NCBI GenBank assembly: GCA_021234155.1
Contig: JAJEKV010000035.1
Coordinates: forward strand, 2,606,001-2,670,000
Reading direction: 5' to 3'
DNA from: Isoetes taiwanensis
Lineage: Eukaryota; Streptophyta; Lycopodiopsida; Isoetales; Isoetaceae
DNA length: 64,000 nt
Shown: positions 46,236 to 57,169 of the stretch, piece after piece
Layout of the letters: each line of letters begins with the position of its first letter
Numbering within the stretch: position 1 is the first letter of the stretch
Notes under the pieces: generated by a model
The model's database searches: none
What the model saw: the letters and a program-made list of their open reading frames with translations, nothing else
Told to the model about the DNA's origin: nothing
Position numbers and translations under genes: made by a program

Positions 46236-46501
46236 AGGGCTTTGGACACAACGTAAGGCTGAAAAAAGACGCTCCCACAAAGAAACCCACGAGGCCTGAA
46301 GAAGATGAAGTCGCACATCCCACTGTACCTGCACATCAACAAACTAGAACACAAAGATAAGAAAACAACAAGAAAAGCGAGGGGCTGATCACGCGTGCCA
46401 CGCAACAGAAAACAACCTCGAAAAAGCGAGGGCCTGGCCACGCGTGCCACTTGACAAAAACAACATTTACAATATAATATACACATTAAGGGATGGTGGG
46501 T

Positions 46502-47062
46502 GGGAGTTAAAGGAACTGCTGAAAGAGGAGAAAACGCCGATGAGAAGTTGATGAAGAAGCTGCAAGAAATAGTGATCCCAAACGAACCAAAGCCACAGAA
46601 AATGCATGCAATGCATCCATGCATACAAGAGATGCATGCTCGCCCATTCGAGAATACCGATCCGATGGCTCGGATCAATGGGATTCTCGAAGGGCTCGCA
46701 TGAAAACAGACAAAAGCTCCCAACAAAAAGAGAACTTCCTTATTAGAACGGGACCGAGGTCGAAGGTTGAAGGATGGCAAGAAAAGGGACAAGATCGGGG
46801 AAGAACATGTCCCAATATAGAAAAAGATGCCAAACTGTCAAACCAAGCAAGAAGAAGCCCCTCCCCTACCTGGTATAAAAAAAAAAAGGGAGTCAAGGAA
46901 ACTGCTGACAGAGGAGAAAACGCCGATGAGAAGTTGATGAAGAAGCTGCAAGAAATAGTGATCCCAAACGAACCAAAGCCACAGAAAATGCATGCATGCA
47001 TGCAAGAGATGCATGCTCGCCCATTCGAGAATACCGATCCGATGGCTCGGATCGATGGAATA
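46502..47062 (+). repeat. Two direct copies of a 175-182 bp segment
   Basis: 46502-46683 recurs at 46888-47062 (offset 386) with few changes. Both copies keep the same open frame (GENADEKLMKKLQEIVIPNE), followed by Met-His-Ala rich residues from clustered ATGCAT words. Conservation of frame hints at a coding origin, but the family is not recognised. Confidence 0.75.
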
Positions 47063-47179
47063 GTCTGGAGTAGCTACTCTAGCACAGGTGTTTTGATGTT
47101 GCTTTTTGAATACTCGTGGCAGGGGGAAAGGATTGGTTTTGCATTGGATGCCAATGTTATATTATAATGTTATACCGTA

Positions 47180-49301
47180 TCTTCTATTATAATGTTATAC
47201 CGTATTAAATGGATCAAGCCCTAATTTAAATGGCTGAGATCATCTGATTGAAACTAAAGGCCGAGATTTATAGCACAACTTCCCACTATCGTAATTAGTC
47301 ACGATTTGGTCTCTTAAGGGAAAAGGAACGGGGAGGAATGGCACGGGTAAAAGGAAAAAAAGGAAGGGATTAAGGGCATGGGGAAAAGGGGAAGAAGAAA
47401 AGGACAAAGAAAGGGAAAAGGGGAAGGAAAAATGGCATGGGAAAATGGAAAAAAAGAATAGAAATAGAGAGGGAGAAAGAGGAGGGAAAAAGGGGAAGAA
47501 GGAAAGGGTAGGAAAAGGAGAAAAAAGGTAAGAAAAAAGGGTGGAAAGAAGGGAACGAACAAAGCGCATGGAAAAAAGGAAAAGGAAAGGAAAAAGGAAA
47601 AAGGGAGATGGAAAGGGAAAAAGGGAACCTGGAAAAAGGCACGAGGAAAAAAGGGCAAAAGGGAAGGGGGAAAGGGCATGGGAAAAAAAAAAGAAGAGGG
47701 AAAGGGTGAAGAAAGAGAAACGAAAAGAGAGCATCAAAAAGAGGAAAGGAAAATGTTAGAGAGAAAAGGTGAGAAAAGAGGATAAGGGAAGCGGAAAATG
47801 GCATGGAAAAAAGGAAATCGAAAGGGGAAAATAAAAAAGGAGGGAAAAAAGGAAGATAAAAGGCATCGAGAAAAGGGATAGAGGGAAATGTGGGAAAAGG
47901 GAGGGGAAAAGATGAACAGGAAAAGGGTGGGAAGAAGAGGACAAACAAAGAGCATAGGATGAGGGAAAGGGAAAGGAAAAAAAAGAAAAAAGAAAAAAGG
48001 AGATGGAAATGGGAAAAGGGAACCTAGAAAAAGGGCATGAGGAAAAGGACAAAGGAAGGGGGGAAAGGACGTGCAAAAAAGGGGAAGAGGGAAATGGTCA
48101 AGAAAGAGGAAAGGGAAGCGAAAATAGGGCATCGAAAAAAGGAAGGGAAAAGGTAAGGAAAGAGGAGAAGGAAAGGGGAAAATGGCATTAGAAAAGGGAC
48201 AGGGAATGGGGAAAAGAAAAAGAGAGGGAAAAAAGGAAGATAAAAAGGCACCGAGGAAAAGGAAAGAGGGAAAGGGTGAGAAAAAAGAGAAAAAGGGAGG
48301 GGGAAAAGGAAAGGGTGGAGAGCAAGGAATGAAAAAAAGGAAAAGATGAAGGGGAAAAGGGCACGAGAAAAAAAGGGAAGAGGGAAAGGGTGAGGAAAGG
48401 GAAAAAAGGAAGGGAAAAGGGGAAAAAGGGGTGAAAAGGGAAAAGTGGAAGAGGGAAAATGCGGAGGATGGGCAAAAAAAGAAAAGGGGCACATGAAATA
48501 GATGGAGAAATGCGAATGGAAAGAGGCATAAGAAAAGGGAAAAGGAAAGAGAAAATGAAAAGGAATGAGAAAAGAGAAAGAGAAAAAGGGCACGGAGAAA
48601 AGTGAAAGGGTGGGAAAAAGATGAAAAGGGAAGGGAAAGGAAAAAAGAAAAGGGAAGCAGAAAGGGGGGAAGGGAAGGGAAAAAAAGGCACGGTAAAAAT
48701 GGGAGAAGGAAATGGCAAAAAGAGATGGGAAAAAAGAGCACAGGATAAAGTGGAAGATGGTGGGGAAAGGAAGAAACGGGCCACACGAAAAGGTGGAGAA
48801 GAGAGAAGAAAAAAGGGCATGGGAAAAGGAAAAGAGAAAATGAAAAAAGAAAGGGGAAAAATGGGAAGGGCAGGAAAAAGATGAAAAGGGAAGAGAAAAA
48901 GCCTATTAGAGATGGAAAGGGAAAGGGAAAGGGAAAGGGAAAGGGAAAGGGAAAGGGAAAAAGGGGAAGGGAAAAGGGAAGGGAAGGGAAGGGAAGGGAA
49001 AGAGAAGAGAAGGGAGGGAGAAGGGGGCTAAAAAAAGAAAAAGGGAAGAAGGGAAAAAAGATAAGGTGTGAGAAAAATAAGAAAAAAGGAAATGTGTAGG
49101 ATAATGAGGAAAAAGGGAAAACACGGGATAGAGCGAAAAGCAAAGGAAAAGGAAACGGTATTAAATGCACAAGAACCTTTTATACTTCAGCAAACACTTT
49201 GATTTCTATTATATGATTTATGAAAAGAAATCTGGGCTGAATAGGTTTCCGTCCACACAGGTTCCCAAATTATGCCCAGCAACGCTGGGCACTGTTACTA
49301 G
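47180..49301 (+). mobile_element. Non-autonomous Helitron-like element with purine cargo
   Basis: The right end has a perfect hairpin TGCCCAGC-AAC-GCTGGGCA (49273-49291), six bases, then CTAG (49298-49301) followed by T, the canonical Helitron 3' terminus. The left end TCTTCTATTATAATG follows an A (47179), matching the 5'-TC rule and A|T target preference. No Rep/helicase is present. Almost all of the interior (about 47318-49155) is purine on the plus strand. The 20 bases ATTATAATGTTATACCGTAT occur both just outside (47161) and inside (47186) the left end, so the exact left border could be the earlier copy. Confidence 0.6.
47318..49155 (+). repeat. About 1.85 kb of nearly pure purine sequence
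   Basis: GGGAAAAGG-type sequence with very few pyrimidines; most C and T occur in a recurring word GGCATG/GGCACG, spaced roughly 35-90 bases apart, suggesting a degenerate satellite. It includes an exact (GGGAAA)n run at about 48917-48960. The long minus-strand frames (Phe/Pro/Leu/Ser-rich, up to 478 codons) are composition artefacts. Confidence 0.9.
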
Positions 49302-49329
49302 TAAGAGAGTAGGATTTTCTTCAACCTTC

Positions 49330-50040
49330 AATTAATGATTATTGTCTCATGGAATTTGCGTGGCATCAAGGGGGTTCTCAAGCGTGGTCATTAGTTGCAC
49401 TTAGATCATTGAAGGTAGATGTTATCCTCCTACAGAAGCGTAGACTTCCATACTTTCAGGCCAAGTCTATAGGCAGTTGGGTGGGTAGTAATTACTCCTC
49501 TTTCAGTTGTGCTGCCAAAGGAACTAAAGAAAAAAAGAAAGAAAGAATGATTTGTATCGTCTACTGAGACCAATCGGCCTATGGGACCCAGAAGGAGCGC
49601 AGCAAACTTATTACTGTCCGGGTTAAAAACCCCCCGCCCCGAAGGGTTTTCGAGGGAAAAACCGTGGCAGTAATAAGAATGCTGTCAAACTGTACAACAT
49701 CATGAAATAAATGTATATATACATGTCAAGTGTGTGCCCGAGGACATAGCTGATCTCGCATGTCCATAACCTCCTGAAGGTATGATCCCAGCACCCGTAC
49801 AGAAGCCATGTTCAATGTCACATGTAGCGGCTGGCCAGGCCTGACCAACTCAGCATAGCGCATCCGGATTTGATCATATGCTGGGCAAAGGAGGTACGTG
49901 TATTCTTTGGAAGGGTCAAATACAAGAATACCAAATTGCAGGAAGAGGTGATAGATGGCAGGTTGTTCCTACAGAAAGGGCAGCTATGTGGAGAGAAATT
50001 AAGCTTTGGTTAACCCAGCAAGGTGGTGAAGTAAAAAATA
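49330..50040 (+). pseudogene. LINE endonuclease N-terminus, split by an insertion
   Basis: MIIVSWNLRGIKG and LKVDVILLQ are the opening of an L1-type endonuclease, with one frameshift between them. The frame is interrupted at 49523-49885 and resumes as GGTCILWKG, then IAGRGDRWQVV. The later endonuclease and RT are absent, and a T/G run begins at about 50041. Confidence 0.75.
49523..49885 (-). mobile_element. LINE 3' fragment inserted in the endonuclease
   Basis: CAAAGGA flanks it on both sides (49516-49522 and 49886-49892), a 7-bp target duplication. On the minus strand it runs from CCCAGCATATGATC through the ORF2 end, the conserved stem-loop (49685-49610) and GGTCTCAGTAGACG to a TTCTTTCTTTC-type tail. 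Same family as 43410-43905. Confidence 0.85.
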
Positions 50041-50732
50041 TATTTTTTTTTTTTTTTTTGGGGGAGGGGGAAGAGGGGATTTAAATATGACTAATGTTTG
50101 GGACCACAAAATTGGCTGTTACATGAACCTACTATAGGAGGAAGAAATAGCGTAGAGCTCTCTTTTAGATAGTGTCAGGTTCTCCTTAATCCCTCCATCT
50201 CATGGTCTAATAAGCAAAAAGTGTAGGACAAGTTCTCCTTTTACAAGCTCTCTGGAAGATGAAGCTACCTTTGCAGAGCTCAAAGAAGTAGCTCTAGCTA
50301 CTATTCCTGAAGAGACTGTAGACACCAGTAAAGATGAAACAATGACAAAGGAGAAAACTGCAGAGATGGACAAAGCTGGGACGAGCAATCAACATACTGA
50401 GGACTTTGATTTAGACCTCTGATTTTATCTTTTGCTAAACTATTTATTATTGGCTACAAAATACTGCCATATTTGATGTACTAAAAGAAATTATCAAAAA
50501 AAAGATTCTTATTTTTACATTTTTTGGATGTCTTCGAATTCCTAGTAATATTCCTGGTGTATTCATGTCTGGAATTTTGCCATTTTCAAGTGCTCTTTTC
50601 TACAGATGCAAGATCATCACTTAAAAAGCGCCTAAAATGCACGATAAAATATTTTGTTCCACTTGAAATCCCCAACTTCTTTTGAAAATGATCAATTTTT
50701 AAATCCTTGTGTTTTTTTTAAGGGAATCTTTG
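50041..50732 (+). other. Unassigned; acidic C-terminal-like ORF
   Basis: Starts with T and G runs. A plus-strand frame at about 50235-50420 gives an acidic end (ELKEVALATIPEETVDTSKD... DFDLDL) before a stop; it could be the last exon of an unknown gene or LINE ORF1 tail. The rest is unremarkable. Confidence 0.25.
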
Positions 50733-50760
50733 AAACGGGAGTGATGCAACACTCCCGTTT
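50733..50760. repeat. Perfect hairpin, 11-bp arms
   Basis: AAACGGGAGTG, loop ATGCAA, CACTCCCGTTT; about 80 bases before the 50841 element. Confidence 0.85.
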
Positions 50761-50850
50761 AATTTGCAGTCGTGTTCAATTCTGTTCCCATGTACCTGAA
50801 GGGTCTATGTCTGTTCCTGTTACCGAAAATGCCACCGCAATAGAATCGAC

Positions 50851-50972
50851 ATTCCTTGGATGGGGACGTCATACCTTGCATCTCCTATTTATATCGCCTC
50901 CTTCTTCATTTCCAGTCATCGGCGTTCTCTTGAGCTCTTTTTCATTCTTCTTGTTTCTGGCTCCACAAGTTT
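50851..50972 (+). repeat. 122-bp direct repeat, copy 1, with TATA-like box
   Basis: Identical base for base to 56749-56870. Contains CTCCTATTTATATCGCC, a promoter-like element, followed by a pyrimidine-rich patch. Confidence 0.95.
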
Positions 50973-51639
50973 GCTTCTCTTCCCTTCATTGTGCTTTGAG
51001 TGTTTTTTCTCACTATACCAATTCTGTCGTGCTCCTGCCGTGCTCCATCAGCGCATCTATGTTCTGGTTTTCAATTGATCGTATTTGGTTCAAGCTGTGC
51101 CATAGGGTTTTCATAGATACAACAGGTTTTTTGTTGAATATTATTGCATCATTCCTTGATTTTGTCCGTCTTCTCAACTAGCTCGGTCGAAAGCAAGCTA
51201 GCCGTTTCTCCTAAGATCATGTAGTCGAGCTTGAATTTCTTGATTCCAGGCTGGCCTTGGTTTCTTTTGACGCGCCATCATGATCGGGCTGGATCAAATT
51301 CCTCCAGAGATCGAGTCTCCTTTGTGACCTATTGCAAGCTGATGAGCTATGATAGTTCAGATTTTGCTAGCATTCTAAGCCCGGGCTGTAGGCCCATCTT
51401 TGGATGGCTTTTGGACGGCTGTTGGACGAAGTGCGATGGGGCGTGGATTGCATAAGCAAGATACCATGCGTTTTCTTCAGTTCATCGTGCTTGTTACTTG
51501 TTTATGACTTGAAAGTTCTTATCACATACTCATGGTTTTCTTCAATGTCTCCAGGAGTTTTCAGCATGCAGAGAATCGTTTTGTGGTTATCAAGTATCAG
51601 CACAAGATGTCGAGATTGGATGAGACTCATTCTGGGTTC

Positions 51640-53178
51640 GTGGTTCAAGGTATCGTGGTTCAAGGTATCGACCTGCCTGAAGATCCCACGGTTTGCTTTC
51701 CTTCATTCTCGATGTGGCATTAGTTGTCTCCTTCATTCTGGATGTAGCATACTTACAGGTAAGTTCCAAGATGTTGAATTTTGCTGGTGATACCCATGAT
51801 CAGCTGATGGGCATTCCATTGCATTTGCTTTAATTAGGGTCTACAGAGTCTCTAGTTTTCATCTCTTCTATTCTACATCAAGCACTTGACCTGCACATAT
51901 CTCTCTGATGTCTGGGCAGTCTTATTCTTCTGGTTTTCTCATCTTATCCTTTTTTCTTCTACAACAAGCCAAAACAAGGCTCTTTATTTCTTTGTGTTGG
52001 GCGATCCATAGTGGCTATGCCATTTATGTTCATATATGTTCATGACTGTAAGGCTCAGAAGGCCCAGTCCTGAATGGTTCTATATTCTGCTATATTTTTT
52101 AGCCCGATGTGTCCAGATCCCTCCTTGGTTGGGTTGTAGGCCACCTTGATTTTGAGGATTGTCTGCAAATGTGGATATGGCTTTCTAGCGAGTGCATGGA
52201 ATGCAAATGTGGATATGGCTTTCTAGCGAGTGCATGGAATTGACCAAGACCTTCTAGTTTCTAGATATTGCACTTTAATTCTCTATTCCAGATTTTAAGA
52301 CAGCTTCTGTCATTTGTCAATTTGTTCTAAGGACCAGCTAGTGGTTCTGAGTGCACTCAGAATATATACGGTGGAGGCCTCTCGTTATAATTTCCCTGAA
52401 AGGCGCAGGAGATCTATAACAGCTTTGTGCTTTTATGCACTCACCATTCTGCCTGCAGGAGATCTATAACAGCTTTGTGTTTTTTGTGCACTCACCATAC
52501 TGCCCGGTAAGGTTGGATCCAGGTATGGTTTTATATTCTTCAATGTTCTTAGCATGGATTGTATCAAAGGGTCATTTTTTCGCTAAATTGCATGCAAACT
52601 GGATTTGAAGGACTGTCCTGGTCGTTATGTTCTTGCACCATCTTTTTCTCCTCCTTGCTAGTCTAGTTTCCTTATTCTCCGATCTTTTCCTTTCAATTTC
52701 TCAGCCCATCTATTTCATCTGCTCATGGTTATCTGCTTTTGCAGTCGTTACTTTGTTTGCAGTTTCAAACTGTCCATTTTGTTAGGACAACAGATGCAGC
52801 TAGGTGGTCCCTTTTACGTGTAGATGTTTTGGTGCTTTTGACCTGTAGATATCTCTTGCAGGTTGGTCCTTGATAGCTTCATTGCTCAAGAAGCTAGTAG
52901 ACAATTTTTTCTCACTTATAATACTGTCTTAGTGCATCTAAGAGTGAACTTGATAGGGAAGTTTCTTTTCCTATTCCATTCTCTTCCAAAAGCATAAATA
53001 GTTGCTTGAAACATCTATATTTCTTTTCCCATTCCATATTTTGCGGCAAGCATAAATCTGAAGTGGATTGACAGTTTAGGCCTGTCCCTTTGCCAGCCAT
53101 GTCTTTCCTTCGTCAAATATAGTATTATCAGTGCTTCGGGCCCCTACTCCGTTCCTCGGGCCCCTACTCTGTTCCTCG
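51640..53178 (+). repeat. Four short tandem duplications
   Basis: GTGGTTCAAGGTATC twice (51640-51669, period 15); a 38-bp unit twice (52164-52239); a unit with GAGATCTATAACAGC twice, period 50 (52405-52505); and a 20-bp unit with GGGCCCCTACTC twice (about 53135-53175). Confidence 0.9.
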
Positions 53179-53599
53179 CATCTTCCTTCCTTTCTCTCTA
53201 TTTAGTAAGGTTATATAAACATGTTGGATGCTGAATATCGTCATCTACTGTCTCACATTTGCTAATATTTGGTTAAAGCTCCAAGATTACCTTTCCTTAA
53301 CTTCAACACATTTTCTTGTAGCTTTGATTGCATTGCATAATCTCATGGCATATTGGACAGATCTAACAAAGCTGTAGATTTCGTTTGAAGAGATTGTTTT
53401 GTGTCCTGATCTTGTTTGTTGGTTGGTACATGATGATCTATGAGCATGCTATGAATTTTAAGGTTCTTAAGTATTGAAGGCAGTATCCCATAAGAGTGTC
53501 CCATAAGATATTGGGGATACCAATATTTGTCCATTGAATTCCATCATTCTTAGGAACGTATGGTTCAATTTAGTCATTTGACCTGGCTGTGGCATTTGC

Positions 53600-56500
53600 T
53601 CACTTGCACTATGTTGGTCTTTGCCCATTAGTTAGCACAGTTACTCAATTTAGCATGTTGCAACACATTGTTAGATTTAGTCTTGTTGGGCCAATTGTAA
53701 TTCTAGGTAGTTCTTGCAGTTTGTTCCTATTTTATACTCCAAGTTTAGTTTGATGCTTCCTAACTATGTTTGCTCGCTTTGTTGTATTTTACAGTATGTG
53801 TTTCATTTTAGCTGCTTATGCCTTAAGTGTGTTATTTGAGTTATTTTGTCTTGCATGGTCTTGCATCGTATTTGGAAGTTCTTGGTCTAGAGATGCCAGG
53901 CGGATGATGATGGATACCTTTCATTGGATGTTTGACACTTTGGATATTTGACTTTGTTTACAAATTTTTAGTTTGGCCTTCCTATGCGTTTCATCTATTT
54001 TTCAAAATTGTTATTATATCTTGCTCAATTTGATTTTAGATAGGGCTATCCTGATATAGATTGGAGTGATTGAAGCTTTATTTTGTTGAATATTTGTAGC
54101 TCTAACTAACTTGGGATTCATCGCACTTTGCCCCTTTCTTATGATTGTTGATTTCATAACCGAGCACTCTTGTGTCACCATTGGTCCAGGTTGACCCTTC
54201 AAGTATTGTTCTTTTTAATCTGTTACATTAATCCATAACTTCTATGCTTCGTTTATCCTCTAAAACATTGACAATCTTGCCTTCTTTTTTGTAGCTTCTT
54301 TTTCTCGTATAAAAAATATTAGTCCCTTTGCATTTGCTCATAACTTATGGCCTTTCATTCATGCTATGGTCGATCAGGAATAGTTTGCCACGCTCCCCTC
54401 TATGAATCGTTGTGTTTCGTGGAGTTTTGAGGTCTTTTCCCTTTTGTCATGTGTATACACGTGGTTAATTATAGTCGATGTTGGTATAAGTATGGTGCAT
54501 TGGAATCTAGTTTTGGATAGTGTTTGTTCTTACCTGGTTTCTTCTTTTTCTTTGGTCATTTTGTCCGAATTTTCATGTTTTTACGTAGTGATCCATTTAC
54601 TCCGTTCTTGCACGTTGTTTTTCTATGTTGTTTTGTTGCATCGTTCCTTTTTCATCATTCTTCGGCTATTTTTCAAGATTTGTTGATTTGTTGATTTGTG
54701 GACTATGTATGTGCTTACTTCTTCGAGTCGTTATTTCCTTCATTATGAATACTTGATATGCACTCTTGTTTCGTTTGAAATGCACTTTTAATTCAAAGAT
54801 TTGGCTTTAGTCTTACGGTGTTAGTGTCGTGAGCTTTAGATTCCTTCAGTTCATTCCTAAGCTGTTCTATTTGCTTTGTTCCTTCGTTTCGTTATCATTT
54901 TTTCTATGTTGTCTATTTTGTTTCATTCGTCGAATTTGCTTTAGCTGTTCCTTCGTTTCATTTTGTTATTTTGTTCCATCCTTTTTTGTCATGGTTATTC
55001 ATTTCGTTACTCTATTTTCCCCTACTCGTTTCGTATTTGCCCTCCCATTTTCATTTGTACGTTTCTCTTCTTGAATTGCCTTCGTTCATTTCATCATGCA
55101 TCTACTTGCTCTAGTTCTTTATTTATCATTTCTTTTTCACTTGTTCCATTAACCTTTTGACTTATCCTATTTTCTTTGCTTGATCAACTCCCTTCCTGCT
55201 TCGCATTTAGTTCTTTTCATCTTCTTGGCTTGCTTATTTTTTATGTGATGGCTGATCTTGCTTCTTATTCTTTGGTTTAGCCTTAGTTGCAGACTTAGTT
55301 TTGTGTTATCTTGTTTCTCTATTAGCTTCTTTGCCTCTTTTATTTCCTTTGCTTCTTCGGGTTCTTTGTTCTAGCTTTATTTTGTTCCATTTGCCATGTT
55401 GGTTTTTATTGCTTTTTCTAGTTCCATCTATCTAGTTTGGAACCGCATTAGCATTTTTGTTTCTATGTCCCATCTTACTCCATTGTCCTTAGTATTCTTC
55501 ATTCCATCTTTTTGCTCTATTTATGCTTTTTGCCATGTGCCCTGCTGTTTTCGTCGATCTTTTAGTACCATGAGTCGAATCTGTTCTTTTTTTTGTAGAC
55601 GGACCCCATTTCATTGCATTTTCTTTGTTCCATTTTGCTCTCTTCTTGTTGCCTTGCCTTGCTAGTCTCTTTAGTGTTATGGTTTTTATGCATTCTCCTC
55701 GATTGGTTCCTTTGGTTCTATTTGTTATGATTGATCTAATTTGTTCCAGTTTTTTGTCTTATATTACAGTGTTTGAGTGTACCTTGTTTGCTGCTTATTT
55801 CTCTACTCTTTAGCTCTTAAATACCCTTGTCTGTCTTCTTCCATTCTGTTCTTGATACCGTCAACAGTTTCCTTTTTATCTGTGGATCATTCCCTTTATC
55901 CTGAATATCCTAGTTGTGCCCTCTGTCGTGAATACCGTATAACGTAGTTATTGTTCTCCCAGTTACCTGATCGCTTTAGCTGTTCTATTTAGTTCCAAAC
56001 GTTCCTCTGTACCTTGTTCTTTTCTGATATGCATGCTCCTTCCAGGCCTTGAGTTCCTTTGTCCGATTAGCCATGTACATGGAAGCATTATCCATTATTA
56101 AGTCATATGCTTTATGTTTTTAGGTGTTTTTTTTTTTGTCAGTATCTTGTTGAGTTCTTGTAGTTTGTCTTTAGTTCCTTGTTAGTTATTTTTAGATCCT
56201 CTCATTTGCTCTCATTTGATCCCATTAGCACCTTTTGCATAGTGCCCTTTATGCCCCTGCATTTATTTGCCTTTTTCTCCATTTTTTGTCTTATTTCTTT
56301 TATCCCATTGACTTTATTACTTCACTTAGTCCATCTTGTTGGTGCGAATTTACCACCTTTGCTTTTAATTTTGCTTTATTTGCGCTATTGTATCATGCTA
56401 CTACCTCTAGATCGTATGGCTTATTCTACCTTTACCAGGTCTCCTCTTTATTTGCCTTAGTTCTCCTTTCCTTGTCGGTGTCCATATATTATATTCTTTG

Positions 56501-56680
56501 ACCTTGTGTTAGTATCCCCTTTTGCTCAATCAGCCTTGCTTCGCAGTTTCTTTGTTTGCCCCCTTTGCCTGATCTCTTTTCATCGTCTTTTTTGCTCATC
56601 TTTTCCTTTTCGCTTTTCACTTCCTTTTTTCTTCTCGTCTTAGTTTGCTCCATTCTTCTTTGAGGTAGATTCCTCTTCTA
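53600..56680 (+). other. Strongly T-rich, A-poor tract without genes
   Basis: About half the bases are T and A is scarce (for example 54841-55100). The words TTTGTTCC and GTTCCATTT recur many times with variable spacing. It looks like a degenerate satellite or a very long U-rich intron. The ORFs in it are low-complexity artefacts. Confidence 0.7.
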
Positions 56681-56720
56681 TCGGCCAACTAGTTGTATCT
56701 TAGGACCCATCCTAGGAATG
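56681..56720 (+). repeat. 40-bp direct repeat, copy 1
   Basis: Identical to 58101-58140; begins TCGGCCAACTAG and ends CATCCTAGGAATG. Confidence 0.95.
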
Positions 56721-56762
56721 CCACGATTCTATTGCGTAGAATCGTGGCATTCCTTGGATGGG
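56706..56762. repeat. 26-bp inverted repeat, one mismatch
   Basis: Right end of unit 1 and left end of unit 2 face each other across TTGCG; the inner 15 bases of each arm (AATGCCACGATTCTA) pair perfectly. Confidence 0.95.
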
Positions 56763-56870
56763 GACGTCATACCTTGCATCTCCTATTTATATCGCCTCCT
56801 TCTTCATTTCCAGTCATCGGCGTTCTCTTGAGCTCTTTTTCATTCTTCTTGTTTCTGGCTCCACAAGTTT
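56749..56870 (+). repeat. 122-bp direct repeat, copy 2
   Basis: Partner of 50851-50972; complete identity suggests recent duplication or conversion. Confidence 0.95.
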
Positions 56871-57169
56871 CCCGCCCACCTCTCTCTCTATCATGTTTGA
56901 CCTTGTTGGACATATCTACGTCTGATTTTCCCTTTTATCATATTCTTTTATTGAGGTAGTTCCATTTCCTATTTAGTCAGTTAGTCATCTTTATGTCTGT
57001 CTATTTTCTATACTTCTTGTTCCACCTTGCAGACCCCGATATCCTCTACGTTTTTCTTTCTCTTGGGCCTCCAAAGTTTCTCGCTCCCCTCTCTCGCTCT
57101 CTCATACCTGGGCTTGTTTGTTGTATCGGTGGTTTTCAGGGTGTCTGTGTTTGGTTACGATTCATCTTA

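Larger units (their letters stand above)
50841..56731 (+). mobile_element. Transposon-like unit 1 with T-rich cargo
   Basis: The left end TAGAATCG..CATTCC is the inverse of the right end (56706-56731, one mismatch plus a 2-3 base difference). The first 122 bases after the tip (50851-50972) are identical to 56749-56870, and the last 40 bases before the end (56681-56720) to 58101-58140. Between these ends, units 1 and 2 share nothing I can see. The 122-bp part contains TATTTATA. A perfect splice donor (CAG/GTAAGT at 51758/51759) and an acceptor-like TCTCTTGCAG at about 52853-52862 lie inside. No protein is readable. Confidence 0.55.

Noticed and set aside
47734-49170. A 478-codon minus-strand ORF and several others of 100-210 codons
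   Set aside because: They arise because the purine tract lacks stop codons on its pyrimidine strand. The translations are only Phe, Pro, Leu and Ser.
50654-51181. A 175-codon ORF across the 122-bp repeat
   Set aside because: Low-complexity Phe/Ser/Leu composition from T-rich DNA; the second copy of the repeat is read differently.
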